In this document: piece by piece, positions 45,881 to 54,771 of the stretch
Position numbering within the stretch: the first letter of the stretch is position 1
Layout of the letters: every line of letters begins with the position of its first letter
Assembly: GCA_963665005.2 (NCBI GenBank)
Contig: CAXXTQ010000001.1
Span: 682,001 to 746,000, forward strand
DNA from: G963665005 sp963665005
GTDB taxonomy: Bacteria > Bacillota > Clostridia > Christensenellales > SZUA-584
Direction of reading: 5' to 3'
Length of the DNA: 64,000 nucleotides
Notes under the pieces: generated by a model
Told to the model about the DNA's origin: nothing
Databases searched by the model: none
The model's input: only the letters and a program-made list of their open reading frames with translations
Program-made: the position numbers and the translations under genes

Positions 45881-46840
45881 ATGTTAATGAGTAATAAACA
45901 TAAAATCTTAGTTATCGGCAGCATGAATATGGATTTCATCGTAACGACAAATCATTTCCCTACCGATGGAGAAACAATACTGGGAACAGACTTTAGCACG
46001 GCACCGGGAGGCAAGGGAGCGAATCAAGCCGTACAAACCGCAAAGCTTGGTGCCAAGGTTGATATTATCGGGCGTGTCGGGAATGATCTGTACGGGCAAA
46101 CCTTGTTGCAATCTGTAAAAGATCAAGGAGTCGGTATTGAAAATGTACAGACCGATGAAACAACACCAACAGCGGTTGCCAATATACTCATCGAGACGAA
46201 GGCTGACGGCAAGAGCCAGAATAGGATTATTGTTGTACCGGGTGCCAATATGGCATTAACACCCGTTTCAGTATCGTTTCTCAAAGAAAGTATCAGCGAA
46301 TACGATATGATTCTTCTGCAAATGGAAATACCGATGGATGTCAATGAAGCTGTCATTGATATTGCCGCAGATGCTGGTGTGCCGGTTTTGCTCAACCCAG
46401 CTCCTGCGAATCCGATTAAAGATAAGGTGCTGCAAAAACTTACATATTTAGTGCCTAACGAAACTGAGGCAACCGTACTTACAGGCATTCGTATACGGGA
46501 TGAGGAGGAGAGGATTTGCCTTGAGTCTGCCGAAAGAGCAGCAAAAGCATTACTTTCCCGTGGTGTCAAAAACGTCATTATCACGCTTGGCGATGCTGGT
46601 GCAATCTGCGTAGCTAAAGATAGTATGGACTATTGTCAAAGTGTAGAGAATATTACAGCAGTCGACCCGACCGCAGCTGGTGATTCATTTATAGGAGCTT
46701 TTGCAGTTGCTAAGTGTGAAGGCATGTCAAATTATAAGGCTATGCGCTTTGCCTGTCGTGCAGCTGCAATCACTGTATCCCGAAATGGCGCTCAACCGTC
46801 ACTACCAACAAAGGAGGAAGTACTTCAATTTAACGCATAG
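45881..46840 (+). CDS. PfkB-family sugar kinase (ribokinase-like)
   Basis: 319 residues. GSMNMDFIVTTNHFPTDGETI with TAPGGKGANQAVQTAKLG is the ribokinase-type entry motif, and DPTAAGDSFIGAFA holds the catalytic Asp (AAGD for the usual GAGD). Phosphorylates a pentose, deoxysugar or related sugar. Its place at the end of the transketolase/dehydrogenase cluster fits making a sugar phosphate for the split transketolase. Start at 45881 after GGAGAG; an ATG at 45887 is also possible. Confidence 0.9.
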   Translation: MLMSNKHKILVIGSMNMDFIVTTNHFPTDGETILGTDFSTAPGGKGANQAVQTAKLGAKVDIIGRVGNDLYGQTLLQSVKDQGVGIENVQTDETTPTAVANILIETKADGKSQNRIIVVPGANMALTPVSVSFLKESISEYDMILLQMEIPMDVNEAVIDIAADAGVPVLLNPAPANPIKDKVLQKLTYLVPNETEATVLTGIRIRDEEERICLESAERAAKALLSRGVKNVIITLGDAGAICVAKDSMDYCQSVENITAVDPTAAGDSFIGAFAVAKCEGMSNYKAMRFACRAAAITVSRNGAQPSLPTKEEVLQFNA

Positions 46841-46897
46841 ATACAAAACACATGAAGGAACGAACGATCTATCTTTGCTTCCTTCTATATATTAAAT

Positions 46898-46992
46898 GAT
46901 AAGGGCAAACTTGCCAAAAGGCAAGGACGCAAAGCCACAGGGTCTAAGATGCGAATGCATTATGACAGCCTGGCCACCGCCAAAAGATTATG
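46898..46992 (+). ncRNA. Cyclic di-GMP-I (GEMM) riboswitch
   Basis: GGGCAAACTTGCC, loop, GGCAAGGACGCAAAGCC, then a second hairpin CAGGGTCTAAGATGC...GACAGCCTGGC. Conserved GGCAAAC, GGACGCAAAGCC and the TCTAAGAT tetraloop-receptor-like step are all present. A terminator follows 4 bases later, as expected for transcriptional control. The gene it once regulated is not apparent; an insertion sequence starts at 47317. Confidence 0.85.
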
Positions 46993-46995
46993 TTG

Positions 46996-47022
46996 ACCTG
47001 CCCTGACACGGCAGGTTTTCTT
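46996..47022 (+). terminator. Terminator of the c-di-GMP riboswitch
   Basis: ACCTGCC (46996-47002) pairs with GGCAGGT (47010-47016) around CTGACAC, followed by TTTCTTG. The expression platform of the riboswitch. The 47030-47316 interval beyond it has no convincing gene on either strand. Confidence 0.75.
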
Positions 47023-47395
47023 GTCATAGGCTAGTACATGGGCGCTACCCGTCAAAGAAAAAAACGTAAGAATGGCGGGCCTTTTTTCCATGCTTGAATA
47101 ACGAACATAGCCTTTCGAGCTTACGGGTTTGGCGGGTATTTTCATGTGCATCCTTCGTGCCGAAAAACCAGTAAAGCCGCTACTTAATGGCGGCACGGCG
47201 TGATGAAGCGGACTTCATCTTTTGTATCGCTATAATCGGTAAACAAAGCTGTTCTGAGCCTATAATTTACTATACCCTTTCATGTAAATTTACGGATGAT
47301 ATAAGATATCTCCACCTGACGTTCTCCCAAAAAACTGGTCTATGCAAAATGTTAGTTTTGGAAATATAATAAGCTAACAAAGGGAGGATAAAAAA

Positions 47396-47662
47396 ATGAA
47401 GACCAGTAAGTTTACGGAAGAACAAATAGCCTTTGCATTGAAGCAAGCTGAGACAGGAACGCCAGTGAAAGAAGTAGTGCGAAAGATGGGTATAACAGAG
47501 CAAACCTTTTATCGGTGGAAACAGAAATATGGCGGAATGATGCCAAGCGATTTGCGAAAACTGAAACAGCTTGAAGAGGAAAACAGACAACTGAAAAAAT
47601 TGGTTGCAGATTTAAGTCTTGATAAACAAATGTTGCAGGATGTACTATCAAAAAAGCTCTAA
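47396..47662 (+). CDS. IS3-family transposase OrfA
   Basis: 88 residues. Helix-turn-helix (KFTEEQIAFALKQAETGTPVKEVVRKMGITEQTFYRWKQK, read in pieces) and a leucine-zipper-like segment (LRKLKQLEEENRQLKKLVADL). Binds the inverted repeats. A slippery A AAA AAG at 47650-47656 just before its stop allows -1 frameshifting into OrfB. Confidence 0.93.
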   Translation: MKTSKFTEEQIAFALKQAETGTPVKEVVRKMGITEQTFYRWKQKYGGMMPSDLRKLKQLEEENRQLKKLVADLSLDKQMLQDVLSKKL

Positions 47663-48522
47663 AGCCTGAAGTTAAGAGAGAAGCAGTCAGATGGCTTCAG
47701 GCGCAATATGCAATTAGCGAGTGTCGTGGATGCAAAGCGGTACAGATGTATAGATCGACATTCCGCTATAAAAGCAAGGCAGATAATCAAGCATTACTAA
47801 GGATGCGAATAAAAGATATAGCTACTGCACGGATCAGGTATGGGTATAAGCGCATACACATCTTGCTAAGACGAGAAGGTTGGAAGATCAATCATAAGCG
47901 GGTTTATCGGCTTTATCGTGAAGAAGGGCTGAATTTGCGCAGTAAAACCAAGAGAAAGCGCATTAGCGGCACTAGGATTCCAAGAGAAGACGTGAGACAA
48001 ATCAATCAGTGTTGGGCAATGGATTTCGTATCAGATTGCTTGTTTAATAGTAAACGATTTAGAGCGTTAACCATTATCGATGTATTTAGTAGAGAATGCT
48101 TAGCAATTTACGCAGACCAAAGAATTAACGGCGAGAAAGTTGTCAAAGCTTTAGAAACGATTTGTTGCAGCAGAGGAGCTCCAGAAAGAATCCGAGTTGA
48201 TAATGGTCCGGAGTTTATATCAAAAATACTGGATGCATGGGCGTATTCCGCTAACATTAAGCTTGATTTCTCTAGACCCGGGAAACCCACCGATAATGCC
48301 TTTATCGAGTCGTTTAATGGTAGTCTTAGAGATGAGTGTTTAAATATAAATTGGTTCTTGTCAATTGAAGATGCAAGAAGTAAACTGGAGACATGGAGAA
48401 CGGATTACAACGAGTTTCGACCGCACAGTTCCCTAGGGAACTTAACTCCAAGAGATTACGCTATGGAGATGGAATCTGGCATCCATTTACTGCCAGCGGA
48501 AGCCGAATTACTAACATTATGA
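47650..48522 (+). CDS. IS3-family transposase OrfB (made by -1 frameshift)
   Basis: The frame is open from the heptamer A AAA AAG; an independent ATG at 47746 is possible. It has a DDE integrase core: WAMDFVSDCLF (first Asp), VDNGPEFIS (second Asp), GKPTDNAFIESFNGSLRDECLN (Glu). The C-terminus ends in FRPHSSLGNLTPRDYA. The -1 product OrfAB is the active transposase in this family. Frame and catalytic residues look intact. Confidence 0.92.
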   Translation, partial: KKALKPEVKREAVRWLQAQYAISECRGCKAVQMYRSTFRYKSKADNQALLRMRIKDIATARIRYGYKRIHILLRREGWKINHKRVYRLYREEGLNLRSKTKRKRISGTRIPREDVRQINQCWAMDFVSDCLFNSKRFRALTIIDVFSRECLAIYADQRINGEKVVKALETICCSRGAPERIRVDNGPEFISKILDAWAYSANIKLDFSRPGKPTDNAFIESFNGSLRDECLNINWFLSIEDARSKLETWRTDYNEFRPHSSLGNLTPRDYAMEMESGIHLLPAEAELLTL

Positions 48523-48598
48523 TCTGACTAGTTTTCGGGGGACCCTCAGAAGCCGAATTACTAACATTATGATCTGACTAGTTTTCGGGGGACCCTCA
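48499..48598 (+). repeat. Perfect 50-bp tandem duplication of the IS right end
   Basis: Bases 48499-48548 recur exactly at 48549-48598. Each unit begins GAAGCCGAATTACTAAC and ends in the inverted repeat GGGGGACCCTCA. The OrfB stop lies in the first copy. Confidence 0.95.
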
Positions 48599-48654
48599 AT
48601 GCTGCAAAAAATCACTTTCAGCACTGTAGCATTACTGGGGGTAGGCCACCACAC

Positions 48655-48738
48655 ACAAAATAGAAAAGAACTATTAATAAAACAAAATAGCGTATAAACA
48701 AAATAAAACCTTGACAAAATAGAAAAGAACTATTAATA
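48655..48738 (+). promoter_or_regulatory. Promoter and paired 25-bp direct repeats before the ROK gene
   Basis: An identical 25-base sequence containing AGAAAAGAACTATTAATA occurs at 48655-48679 and 48714-48738, start to start 59 bases. TTGACA (48711-48716) and TAATAT (48734-48739), spaced 17, form a promoter overlapping the second copy. This suits operator sites of the ROK repressor. Confidence 0.7.
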
Positions 48739-48768
48739 TAATAATAAAAATATAGGTGTGTATGCATA

Positions 48769-49989
48769 ATGAAAAACAATGAGAATGCTAGATATGAAAA
48801 GAGCGATCAATCATTTTTAAAACAATACAATATAAAGAAGATTCTTGATATTCTAAGAAAGAATGAGAGCTTATCGCGCATAGATCTTTCTGAAAGCAGT
48901 TGTCTCGATAAAAAGACGATTACCAATATTACCAAAGAGCTACTGGAAAATAGACAACTCAAGGTCGTTGGACACTATTCGGAAGGAATGGGCAGGCCAA
49001 AAGAGATGCTCGGACTAAATGGGGATTATTGCTATTGTATTGGTGTTGATTTGGGTGGAACTTATATCTCGGGCATTGTCATGGATTTTACAGGTAGAGT
49101 AATTTGCTCTCATTATGTAGACTTGTTTAACGATATGGAGCCTCAAACGTTGATTAAGGTCAGCCATAATCTGATAAGCAATCTGCTCAAAAAGGCTGAT
49201 ATGACCATAAAAGATATTGAGGGCATCGGGATATCCATACCGGGCTTCATAGATAAGGATGCAGGATTGTCAGTGATTTCAGAGAATATTCCCAAATGGT
49301 TCAACATTCCTTTAAAACAGATTTTTCAAGACAAATACCATGTGGATGTATTTGTAGAAGATTGCTCAAGATTGATGGCTCTTGCGGAATTATGGTATGG
49401 CGATGGCAGAGACGTCAATGATTTTTTGGTATTTGATTTGGGGTTAGGTATCGGCTGTGGAATCGTGATAGATCAAAAGATATTTGCCGGCTCCAACGGA
49501 AAATCCGGAGAAGTCGGGCATACCATTGTTGAAGTGGATGGACCGCTTTGTACTTGTGGACGGCATGGCTGTATTGAATCGCTAGCGTCCGGCTGGGCAC
49601 TTTCTAAGCAGGCCAACACTACCATACAACAAGGGCAAGAGACGCTGCTTAATGAGATGAAAAATAACCGGGATACCGTTCCCACAACCAAAGATATTAA
49701 ACTTGCCGCTGAACTGGGAGATAAATACGCGTGCAATCTGCTTATCCGTGCGGGAAAATATATTGGAATTGGCATCGCAAACGCAATCAGCTTTTTTAAT
49801 CCGACGAAAGTCATCATTAATGGTAGACTAATATGGAACAGCGAAGTATTGTCAAAGGCTATCAAAAAAACATTAAAAGAACAAACTATGAGCCAGATAT
49901 ATAATGATGTACAAATTATAGAATCAAATATCGGCTTTTTGGCTTCAGCTATGGGGGCAGCGACACTCTGCTTGGAAAAATATTATTAA
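48769..49989 (+). CDS. ROK-family transcriptional regulator (NagC/XylR-like)
   Basis: 406 residues. N-terminal winged helix (ILDILRKNESLSRIDLSESSCLDKKTITNITKELLE), then a ROK sugar-binding domain with GVDLGGTYISGIVMDF and the zinc motif CTCGRHGCIESLAS. It most likely represses the sugar operon that follows until a sugar or sugar phosphate binds. Confidence 0.9.
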   Translation: MKNNENARYEKSDQSFLKQYNIKKILDILRKNESLSRIDLSESSCLDKKTITNITKELLENRQLKVVGHYSEGMGRPKEMLGLNGDYCYCIGVDLGGTYISGIVMDFTGRVICSHYVDLFNDMEPQTLIKVSHNLISNLLKKADMTIKDIEGIGISIPGFIDKDAGLSVISENIPKWFNIPLKQIFQDKYHVDVFVEDCSRLMALAELWYGDGRDVNDFLVFDLGLGIGCGIVIDQKIFAGSNGKSGEVGHTIVEVDGPLCTCGRHGCIESLASGWALSKQANTTIQQGQETLLNEMKNNRDTVPTTKDIKLAAELGDKYACNLLIRAGKYIGIGIANAISFFNPTKVIINGRLIWNSEVLSKAIKKTLKEQTMSQIYNDVQIIESNIGFLASAMGAATLCLEKYY

Positions 49990-50111
49990 TGGCATAATAT
50001 GAGATGGATCTTTTCTAAAAGATAATAATGTGAAAGATTTTTAATATAATTTTATGTCCAGAATATGCCTGCAATTAGATTCAAGAATATTGTTATATGG
50101 AGTTAATTATT

Positions 50112-50918
50112 ATGAAACATAAATTTGCAGTTAGCACAAACACATATCATGGATACACATTATCTGAAGCACTAACTGGAATAACGAAAACGGGTATTAG
50201 TGCTGTTGAGCTATTGGCAGTAAGAGACTGGACGGAGCACGTTATGGCTGATATGCCAAAAGAAGAGTTGTGTTCAATAAGAAAAGACATTGTGAATAAA
50301 GGATTAGTATCGGTGGCCATGAGTGGCCACTGTAATATTATGGGCAAAGAAGGATATAAGGCTTTTGTGAAAAATATCGAGCTGGCGCAGTTCTTTAGAT
50401 GTAAGTATATTATAACGGAGCTAGGCGAAAATCATTCGAAAAGAGCAGGTCAGGAAAAGTATAATGCACAAGTAAAGGTTGTAAAAGAATTAGCTAATTT
50501 ATGTGCAAAAAAAGATATAATATTAGCGTTTGAAACACGGGGACAAGAATACGGCACAGGCAAGAGTATTTTCGATTTCTTAAACGATGTAGACGAGCCT
50601 AATGCGACAATAAATTATGATGCGGCCAACATCATTTTCTTCAAAGGGTATGATCCAATAACAGATTTAAAAGAGTGCGTATCTAAAGTTAGTATTGTAC
50701 ATTTAAAAGACAAGGCAGGAGCATCAAATGAGTGGAATTTTCCAGCACTTGGATCTGGTGAACTGGATGTTAAAAGAATCTTAGAAATACTACCTGAAAA
50801 AGTTTTAATTAGTGTAGATATTGAATTTACTGAGCAGGGAGCAAAAAATGTTGAAGAAGTCCATCAAGCAGTGCTGGATTCTTATAATTATTTAATGAAT
50901 ATTGAACAATGTTTTTAA
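50112..50918 (+). CDS. Sugar isomerase/epimerase, xylose isomerase-like TIM barrel
   Basis: 268 residues. Candidate metal-binding residues are Glu in IITELGENH and FETRGQE, Asp in NYDAANI, His in VHLKDK and Glu in DIEFTEQG. Family members isomerise or epimerise sugars or keto-sugars, or dehydrate inositol derivatives. The start at 50112 has GGAG 9 bases upstream. First metabolic gene after the ROK regulator. Confidence 0.83.
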   Translation: MKHKFAVSTNTYHGYTLSEALTGITKTGISAVELLAVRDWTEHVMADMPKEELCSIRKDIVNKGLVSVAMSGHCNIMGKEGYKAFVKNIELAQFFRCKYIITELGENHSKRAGQEKYNAQVKVVKELANLCAKKDIILAFETRGQEYGTGKSIFDFLNDVDEPNATINYDAANIIFFKGYDPITDLKECVSKVSIVHLKDKAGASNEWNFPALGSGELDVKRILEILPEKVLISVDIEFTEQGAKNVEEVHQAVLDSYNYLMNIEQCF

Positions 50919-50994
50919 TGTGGCATATACTTTATCATATTTAAGCATCATCAATAAAAGGAATGTAGCAGCTTAAAAGGAAAGGAATAAGCAA

Positions 50995-52503
50995 GTGGAA
51001 TGCAAAAGTATTAATAGAAATGTTCTAATAAGTGTAAAAGATTTGGGGAAAACGTATTTTGGTATTTCTGTGCTTAAAGATGTTTGCTTTGACTTGCACG
51101 AAAGTGAAGTAATGGGGTTAGTTGGAGAGAATGGTGCTGGGAAATCAACGCTTATCAAAATACTATCTGGGGCTATATCGCCTAGTCAGGGAACAATAAT
51201 TACTGGGGGTAAAGAATATTCAGAATTGACACCAAGCGAAGCGGGGGAGGCTGGGATTCACGCCATTTACCAAGAAACAATCTTAGTACCTTCTATGAAT
51301 GTTATGGAAAACATTTTTATCGGGAATGAGAATGTTGGGAAATTCGGAGTAATCAACAAAAAAGAAAATTTGCGTAAGACAAAAGAGCTTATCGCAACGC
51401 TTGATATAGAAATAGACCCTTATGTAAAAATTAGAGATCTAAATGTCGCAGATCAACAATATGTCAAGATATTAAAAGCGTTAGCACAAAACTCGAAGGT
51501 TTTAATAATGGATGAACCGACAACTATGTTCAATGAAAAAGATATTGAAAAAGTAATGCGAACGATAAAAAGGATAAAAAAGCAGGGTATAGCAGTTATA
51601 TATATTTCTCACCATTTAGAAGAAATTAGAGAGATAGCAGAAAATATTTTGGTGTTGCGTGATGGGAAAATGATTAACATACATGATAATGCAGCACATA
51701 ATATTGATTTTCTTACGTTAGTGTCAGACATGGTAGGACGTTCTATAGAACAGTTTTATCATAAAGAAAATATCAAGATTGGAGAGGAACTGTTTAAAGT
51801 AGAAAAATTGATATATAGCAAGAATAAAGAGCCTATCTCTTTTTCTGTAAAACGAGGTGAAATATTAGGTGTATCTGGAATGGTGGGTTCAGGAAGAACA
51901 GAGCTGATGCAGGCTATTTTTGGCGTAGACAAAAAGAAGTCGGGAAAGTTGTTTTTTGAAGGTAAAGAAATAATAATTAATAACCCGAATGATGCTATAA
52001 ATAATGGGATTGCCTTTATTACTGAGGACAGACAAAGATACGGATTAAATCTAAACATGGACATTATTGACAATATGGTGATGATAGATGTCGACATTCG
52101 AAATATTAAATGGTATAAAAAGAAAGATTTGCAGAATTCAATGTTCCCATTATTCAATCAGCTTAGAGTAAAAGCGCCTTCTCCATATACGCAGGTAAAA
52201 AATCTAAGCGGAGGCAATCAACAAAAAGTAGTATTAGGCAAGTGGCTTATGATGAACAGCAAAGTCATAATATTCGACGAGCCGACTCGTGGTATTGACG
52301 TCAATGCAAAAAGCGAAATATTTGACATAATATCTAGTCTCTCTAAAGAAGGCAAAGCAATTATAATGGTGTCTTCAGACATGCCAGAGCTAATAGCCAT
52401 GAGTGACAGAATAATTGTAATGAGAGAAAACAGTATTATTGCGGATATATCAAAGGAAGATATGGACGAAGAGAACATATTATCAAAGTCGATAGGAGTA
52501 TAG
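50995..52503 (+). CDS. Sugar ABC transporter, tandem ATP-binding protein (RbsA/MglA-like)
   Basis: 502 residues, two ATPase domains. The first has Walker A GENGAGKST, IYQETILVPSMNVMENIFIG and LIMDEPTTMFNEKD. The second has GMVGSGRTEL, FITEDRQRYGL, LSGGNQQKVVLGKWL and IIFDEPTRGIDVNAK. The degenerate second Walker A is normal for RbsA. GTG start after AAAGGAAAGGAA. Energises the permease that starts 4 bases on. Confidence 0.93.
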   Translation: MECKSINRNVLISVKDLGKTYFGISVLKDVCFDLHESEVMGLVGENGAGKSTLIKILSGAISPSQGTIITGGKEYSELTPSEAGEAGIHAIYQETILVPSMNVMENIFIGNENVGKFGVINKKENLRKTKELIATLDIEIDPYVKIRDLNVADQQYVKILKALAQNSKVLIMDEPTTMFNEKDIEKVMRTIKRIKKQGIAVIYISHHLEEIREIAENILVLRDGKMINIHDNAAHNIDFLTLVSDMVGRSIEQFYHKENIKIGEELFKVEKLIYSKNKEPISFSVKRGEILGVSGMVGSGRTELMQAIFGVDKKKSGKLFFEGKEIIINNPNDAINNGIAFITEDRQRYGLNLNMDIIDNMVMIDVDIRNIKWYKKKDLQNSMFPLFNQLRVKAPSPYTQVKNLSGGNQQKVVLGKWLMMNSKVIIFDEPTRGIDVNAKSEIFDIISSLSKEGKAIIMVSSDMPELIAMSDRIIVMRENSIIADISKEDMDEENILSKSIGV

Positions 52504-52507
52504 GATT

Positions 52508-53509
52508 ATGAGTGTCATAGAAAAAAACTCAGGGACTAATAAAACTGGAGAAAATTTGCTAAATATTATTAAAAAAATCATTAAAGATCAAAAATTTTAT
52601 TTGATAATGATAATTATTCTGTTAAGTGTTATCTCAACAGCTTTCAATAGTAACTTTATGAAGTTTAGTAATATATTAACCATATTTCAACAGATAGCTG
52701 TATTGGGCATTGTAACGGTAATGTTTACAATTCTGATGATATCAGGCGGAATAGATTTGTCTATAGGAACAATAATGAGCTTATCAGCTGTAGTGTTGTC
52801 AACCTTTGTAATCACTTTACAAATGAACATTTTTCTATCTATTTTCATTACGTTTTGTGTAGGTATTATAGGCGGTGCTTTAAATGGTTTAATAATTAGT
52901 AAAACTAAAACTGTACCATTGATAATAACTCTTGGTACAAGCTATGTTTATTCTGGGCTGTCCTTGTTAATATCAGGCGGTAGGTTTATGTCAATGGAAG
53001 GCAAACTTGAGGCGTTTGGGCGTTTAAAGGTTCTAGGCATCATGCCTGTATCTATATTCATAATGATTGCATTTGTGATTGTAGCATATATCATTTTGAA
53101 CAAGCTAAGATATGGCAGACGTTTGGTGGCAATTGGCGGAAATGAAGAAAATGCATATTTATCTGGTATAAAGGTTGATTTATATAAAATAAGCATCTAC
53201 GCATTGACAGGTTTGTTTGGCTCAGTGGCAACAATATTACTAGTAGCGAGAGTGAACTCAATAACTGCTTCAATGGGAGATGGTTATACTATGCAAGCAC
53301 TAGCTGCGGCAGTTATTGGCGGAGTAACATTTGAAGGTGGAGTTGGTACGATTTTAGGAGCAGTTATTGGCTGCATACTAATGGGTCTAATATCTAACGC
53401 TATGAACATCATAGGCATAAATGCGCACATTCAAACAATTTTACTCGGAGTTATAATAATTGTTGCAGTTGTTATTTCTAATATAAATGTAATAAGAAAG
53501 AAAAGTTAA
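52508..53509 (+). CDS. Sugar ABC transporter permease (RbsC-like)
   Basis: 333 residues, eight to ten membrane segments. GIDLSIGTIMSLSAVVLSTF, YGRRLVAIGGNEENAYLSGI and LAAAVIGGVTFEGGVGTILGAVIG are signatures of the RbsC family. Transport channel for the same importer. Confidence 0.92.
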   Translation: MSVIEKNSGTNKTGENLLNIIKKIIKDQKFYLIMIIILLSVISTAFNSNFMKFSNILTIFQQIAVLGIVTVMFTILMISGGIDLSIGTIMSLSAVVLSTFVITLQMNIFLSIFITFCVGIIGGALNGLIISKTKTVPLIITLGTSYVYSGLSLLISGGRFMSMEGKLEAFGRLKVLGIMPVSIFIMIAFVIVAYIILNKLRYGRRLVAIGGNEENAYLSGIKVDLYKISIYALTGLFGSVATILLVARVNSITASMGDGYTMQALAAAVIGGVTFEGGVGTILGAVIGCILMGLISNAMNIIGINAHIQTILLGVIIIVAVVISNINVIRKKS

Positions 53510-53576
53510 GGTTTTTAATAATTTGCGGTTTTCCGCCGATTGCGGTTTTCCGTGAAAAAAAAGAAGGAGATTTAAT

Positions 53577-54677
53577 ATGAAAAAAGTAATTGTAAGTGTT
53601 GTGCTGGTTTTGGTTATGCTTAGTTTGTTCGTTGGTTGCAGCGATGTGGTGCCTGAAACGAATGAAAGTGATGCGACAACTGAAACGAATGAAAGTGATG
53701 CGACAACTGAAACAAATGAAAGCAATGCGACAACTGAAACAAATGAAAGCAATGTGGCGACTGAAAAGGAAGATTATATGTTTGGGTATGTATGGTTTGA
53801 TATTGAAAACGAATGGGAACAATATGGATTTGCATGTTTTTCTGATGCTGCTGAAAAAAAAGGCGTAGAAATTGTTGAAATTACAACTGATGTTGGCGAT
53901 CCTGCAAAAGCATTGTCAGGCGTTGAAGATTTGATAAGCAAAGAAGTTGATGCTATTGCAATATTCACAATCACTCCAGAACTAGACGCGCAATGTGCAA
54001 AGCTGGCAAACGAAGCAGACATTCCAATAATGTTTATGAATGCTCTTCCAGCTGAAGGCGATTATGAATACGTATCAGCTGTATACACAAAGTATTATGA
54101 TTGTGGTTATCCCGTTGGACAATTCTTATCAGAAAACTGGGGAAATGATTCAAAGGTATTCTTTTGTTTAGGAGCATTAGGCATGGGTATTACAGAGCCA
54201 TATTTGGATGCATTTGATGATGCAAAAGCAGACTTTAATGGTCAATGGGAAAAAGTTGGAGAGGCAGAAACAAACTGGACAGTTGAAAAAGCTATAAATG
54301 TTACAGAAAATTTTGTGCAATCTGGCGTAGAGTTTGACACAATATTCTGTGCGACAGAGCATCAAACAACTGGAGTTATAAGCGTATTAAAGGACGCAGG
54401 ATTATATGGAGAAATTAAAATAATTACTACTGGAGGAGGGCCTACAGGCATAAAAATGCTAGAAGCTGGCGAAGTAGACGCTATTACAACTGCACCTGTT
54501 TCATTGCAAGGTTACTATGGATTTAGAGATTTATGGTGGGCAGTTAACGGAGCTACACCTCCAAAAGAAACAAACATTCCTGCCATCTTTATAACAAAAG
54601 AGAATATAGATGATTATATTAGCTGGGAACCGAGTGATAAGGCTATTGAATACATTGGTGGCCTTGATCCTAAATAG
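53577..54677 (+). CDS. Sugar-binding lipoprotein (RbsB-like) with repeat linker
   Basis: 366 residues. Lipobox SLFVGC (Cys21), a linker of four nine-residue repeats (ETNESDATT and variants, residues 27-62) and a periplasmic sugar-binding domain (FGYVWFDIENEWEQYGFACFSDAAEKKG; SGVEDLISKEVDAIAIF; LKDAGLYGEIKIITTGG). Gene order places it after the permease, so it may be expressed from its own level; a strong hairpin follows. Sugar not known. Confidence 0.88.
   Translation: MKKVIVSVVLVLVMLSLFVGCSDVVPETNESDATTETNESDATTETNESNATTETNESNVATEKEDYMFGYVWFDIENEWEQYGFACFSDAAEKKGVEIVEITTDVGDPAKALSGVEDLISKEVDAIAIFTITPELDAQCAKLANEADIPIMFMNALPAEGDYEYVSAVYTKYYDCGYPVGQFLSENWGNDSKVFFCLGALGMGITEPYLDAFDDAKADFNGQWEKVGEAETNWTVEKAINVTENFVQSGVEFDTIFCATEHQTTGVISVLKDAGLYGEIKIITTGGGPTGIKMLEAGEVDAITTAPVSLQGYYGFRDLWWAVNGATPPKETNIPAIFITKENIDDYISWEPSDKAIEYIGGLDPK
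53655..53762 (+). repeat. Four in-frame 27-bp tandem repeats in the binding-protein gene
   Basis: Units at 53655, 53682, 53709 and 53736 encode ETNESDATT, ETNESDATT, ETNESNATT and ETNESNVAT. The first two are identical in DNA; the others differ at a few bases. They form the flexible spacer between the lipid anchor and the sugar-binding domain. Confidence 0.9.
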
Positions 54678-54686
54678 TTAGAATAG

Positions 54687-54723
54687 CTAGTTATAGTAGA
54701 GAGTTAATCTCTACTATAACTAG
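54687..54723 (+). promoter_or_regulatory. Perfect 16-bp hairpin after the sugar-binding protein gene
   Basis: CTAGTTATAGTAGAGA (54687-54702) pairs with TCTCTACTATAACTAG (54708-54723), loop GTTAA. No T-tract follows. Likely a 3' stabilising stem or attenuator before the enzyme genes. Confidence 0.7.
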
Positions 54724-54771
54724 AAAACTAAAAAATACAATAATAATGTAAGGAAGATAAAGGTGAGTACT

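Larger units (their letters stand above)
47317..48548 (+). mobile_element. IS3-family insertion sequence
   Basis: Two overlapping transposase frames between imperfect terminal inverted repeats. The left end begins TGACGTTCTCCC and contains AAAACTGGTC; the right end reads GACTAGTTTTCGGGGGACCC then TCA at 48548. The right 50 bases are repeated to 48598. No clear target-site duplication was seen. Confidence 0.85.

Noticed and set aside
46960..47196. A 78-residue minus-strand frame after the riboswitch
   Set aside because: It overlaps the riboswitch terminator, has no ribosome binding site and no recognisable family; probably chance.
53523..53552. Repeat TTGCGGTTTTCCG twice, considered as a terminator or regulator
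   Set aside because: A direct repeat without a stable stem; no clear role.
53441..53835. Repetitive minus-strand frames opposite the sugar-binding protein gene
   Set aside because: Their repeats only mirror the 27-bp units of the real gene on the plus strand.
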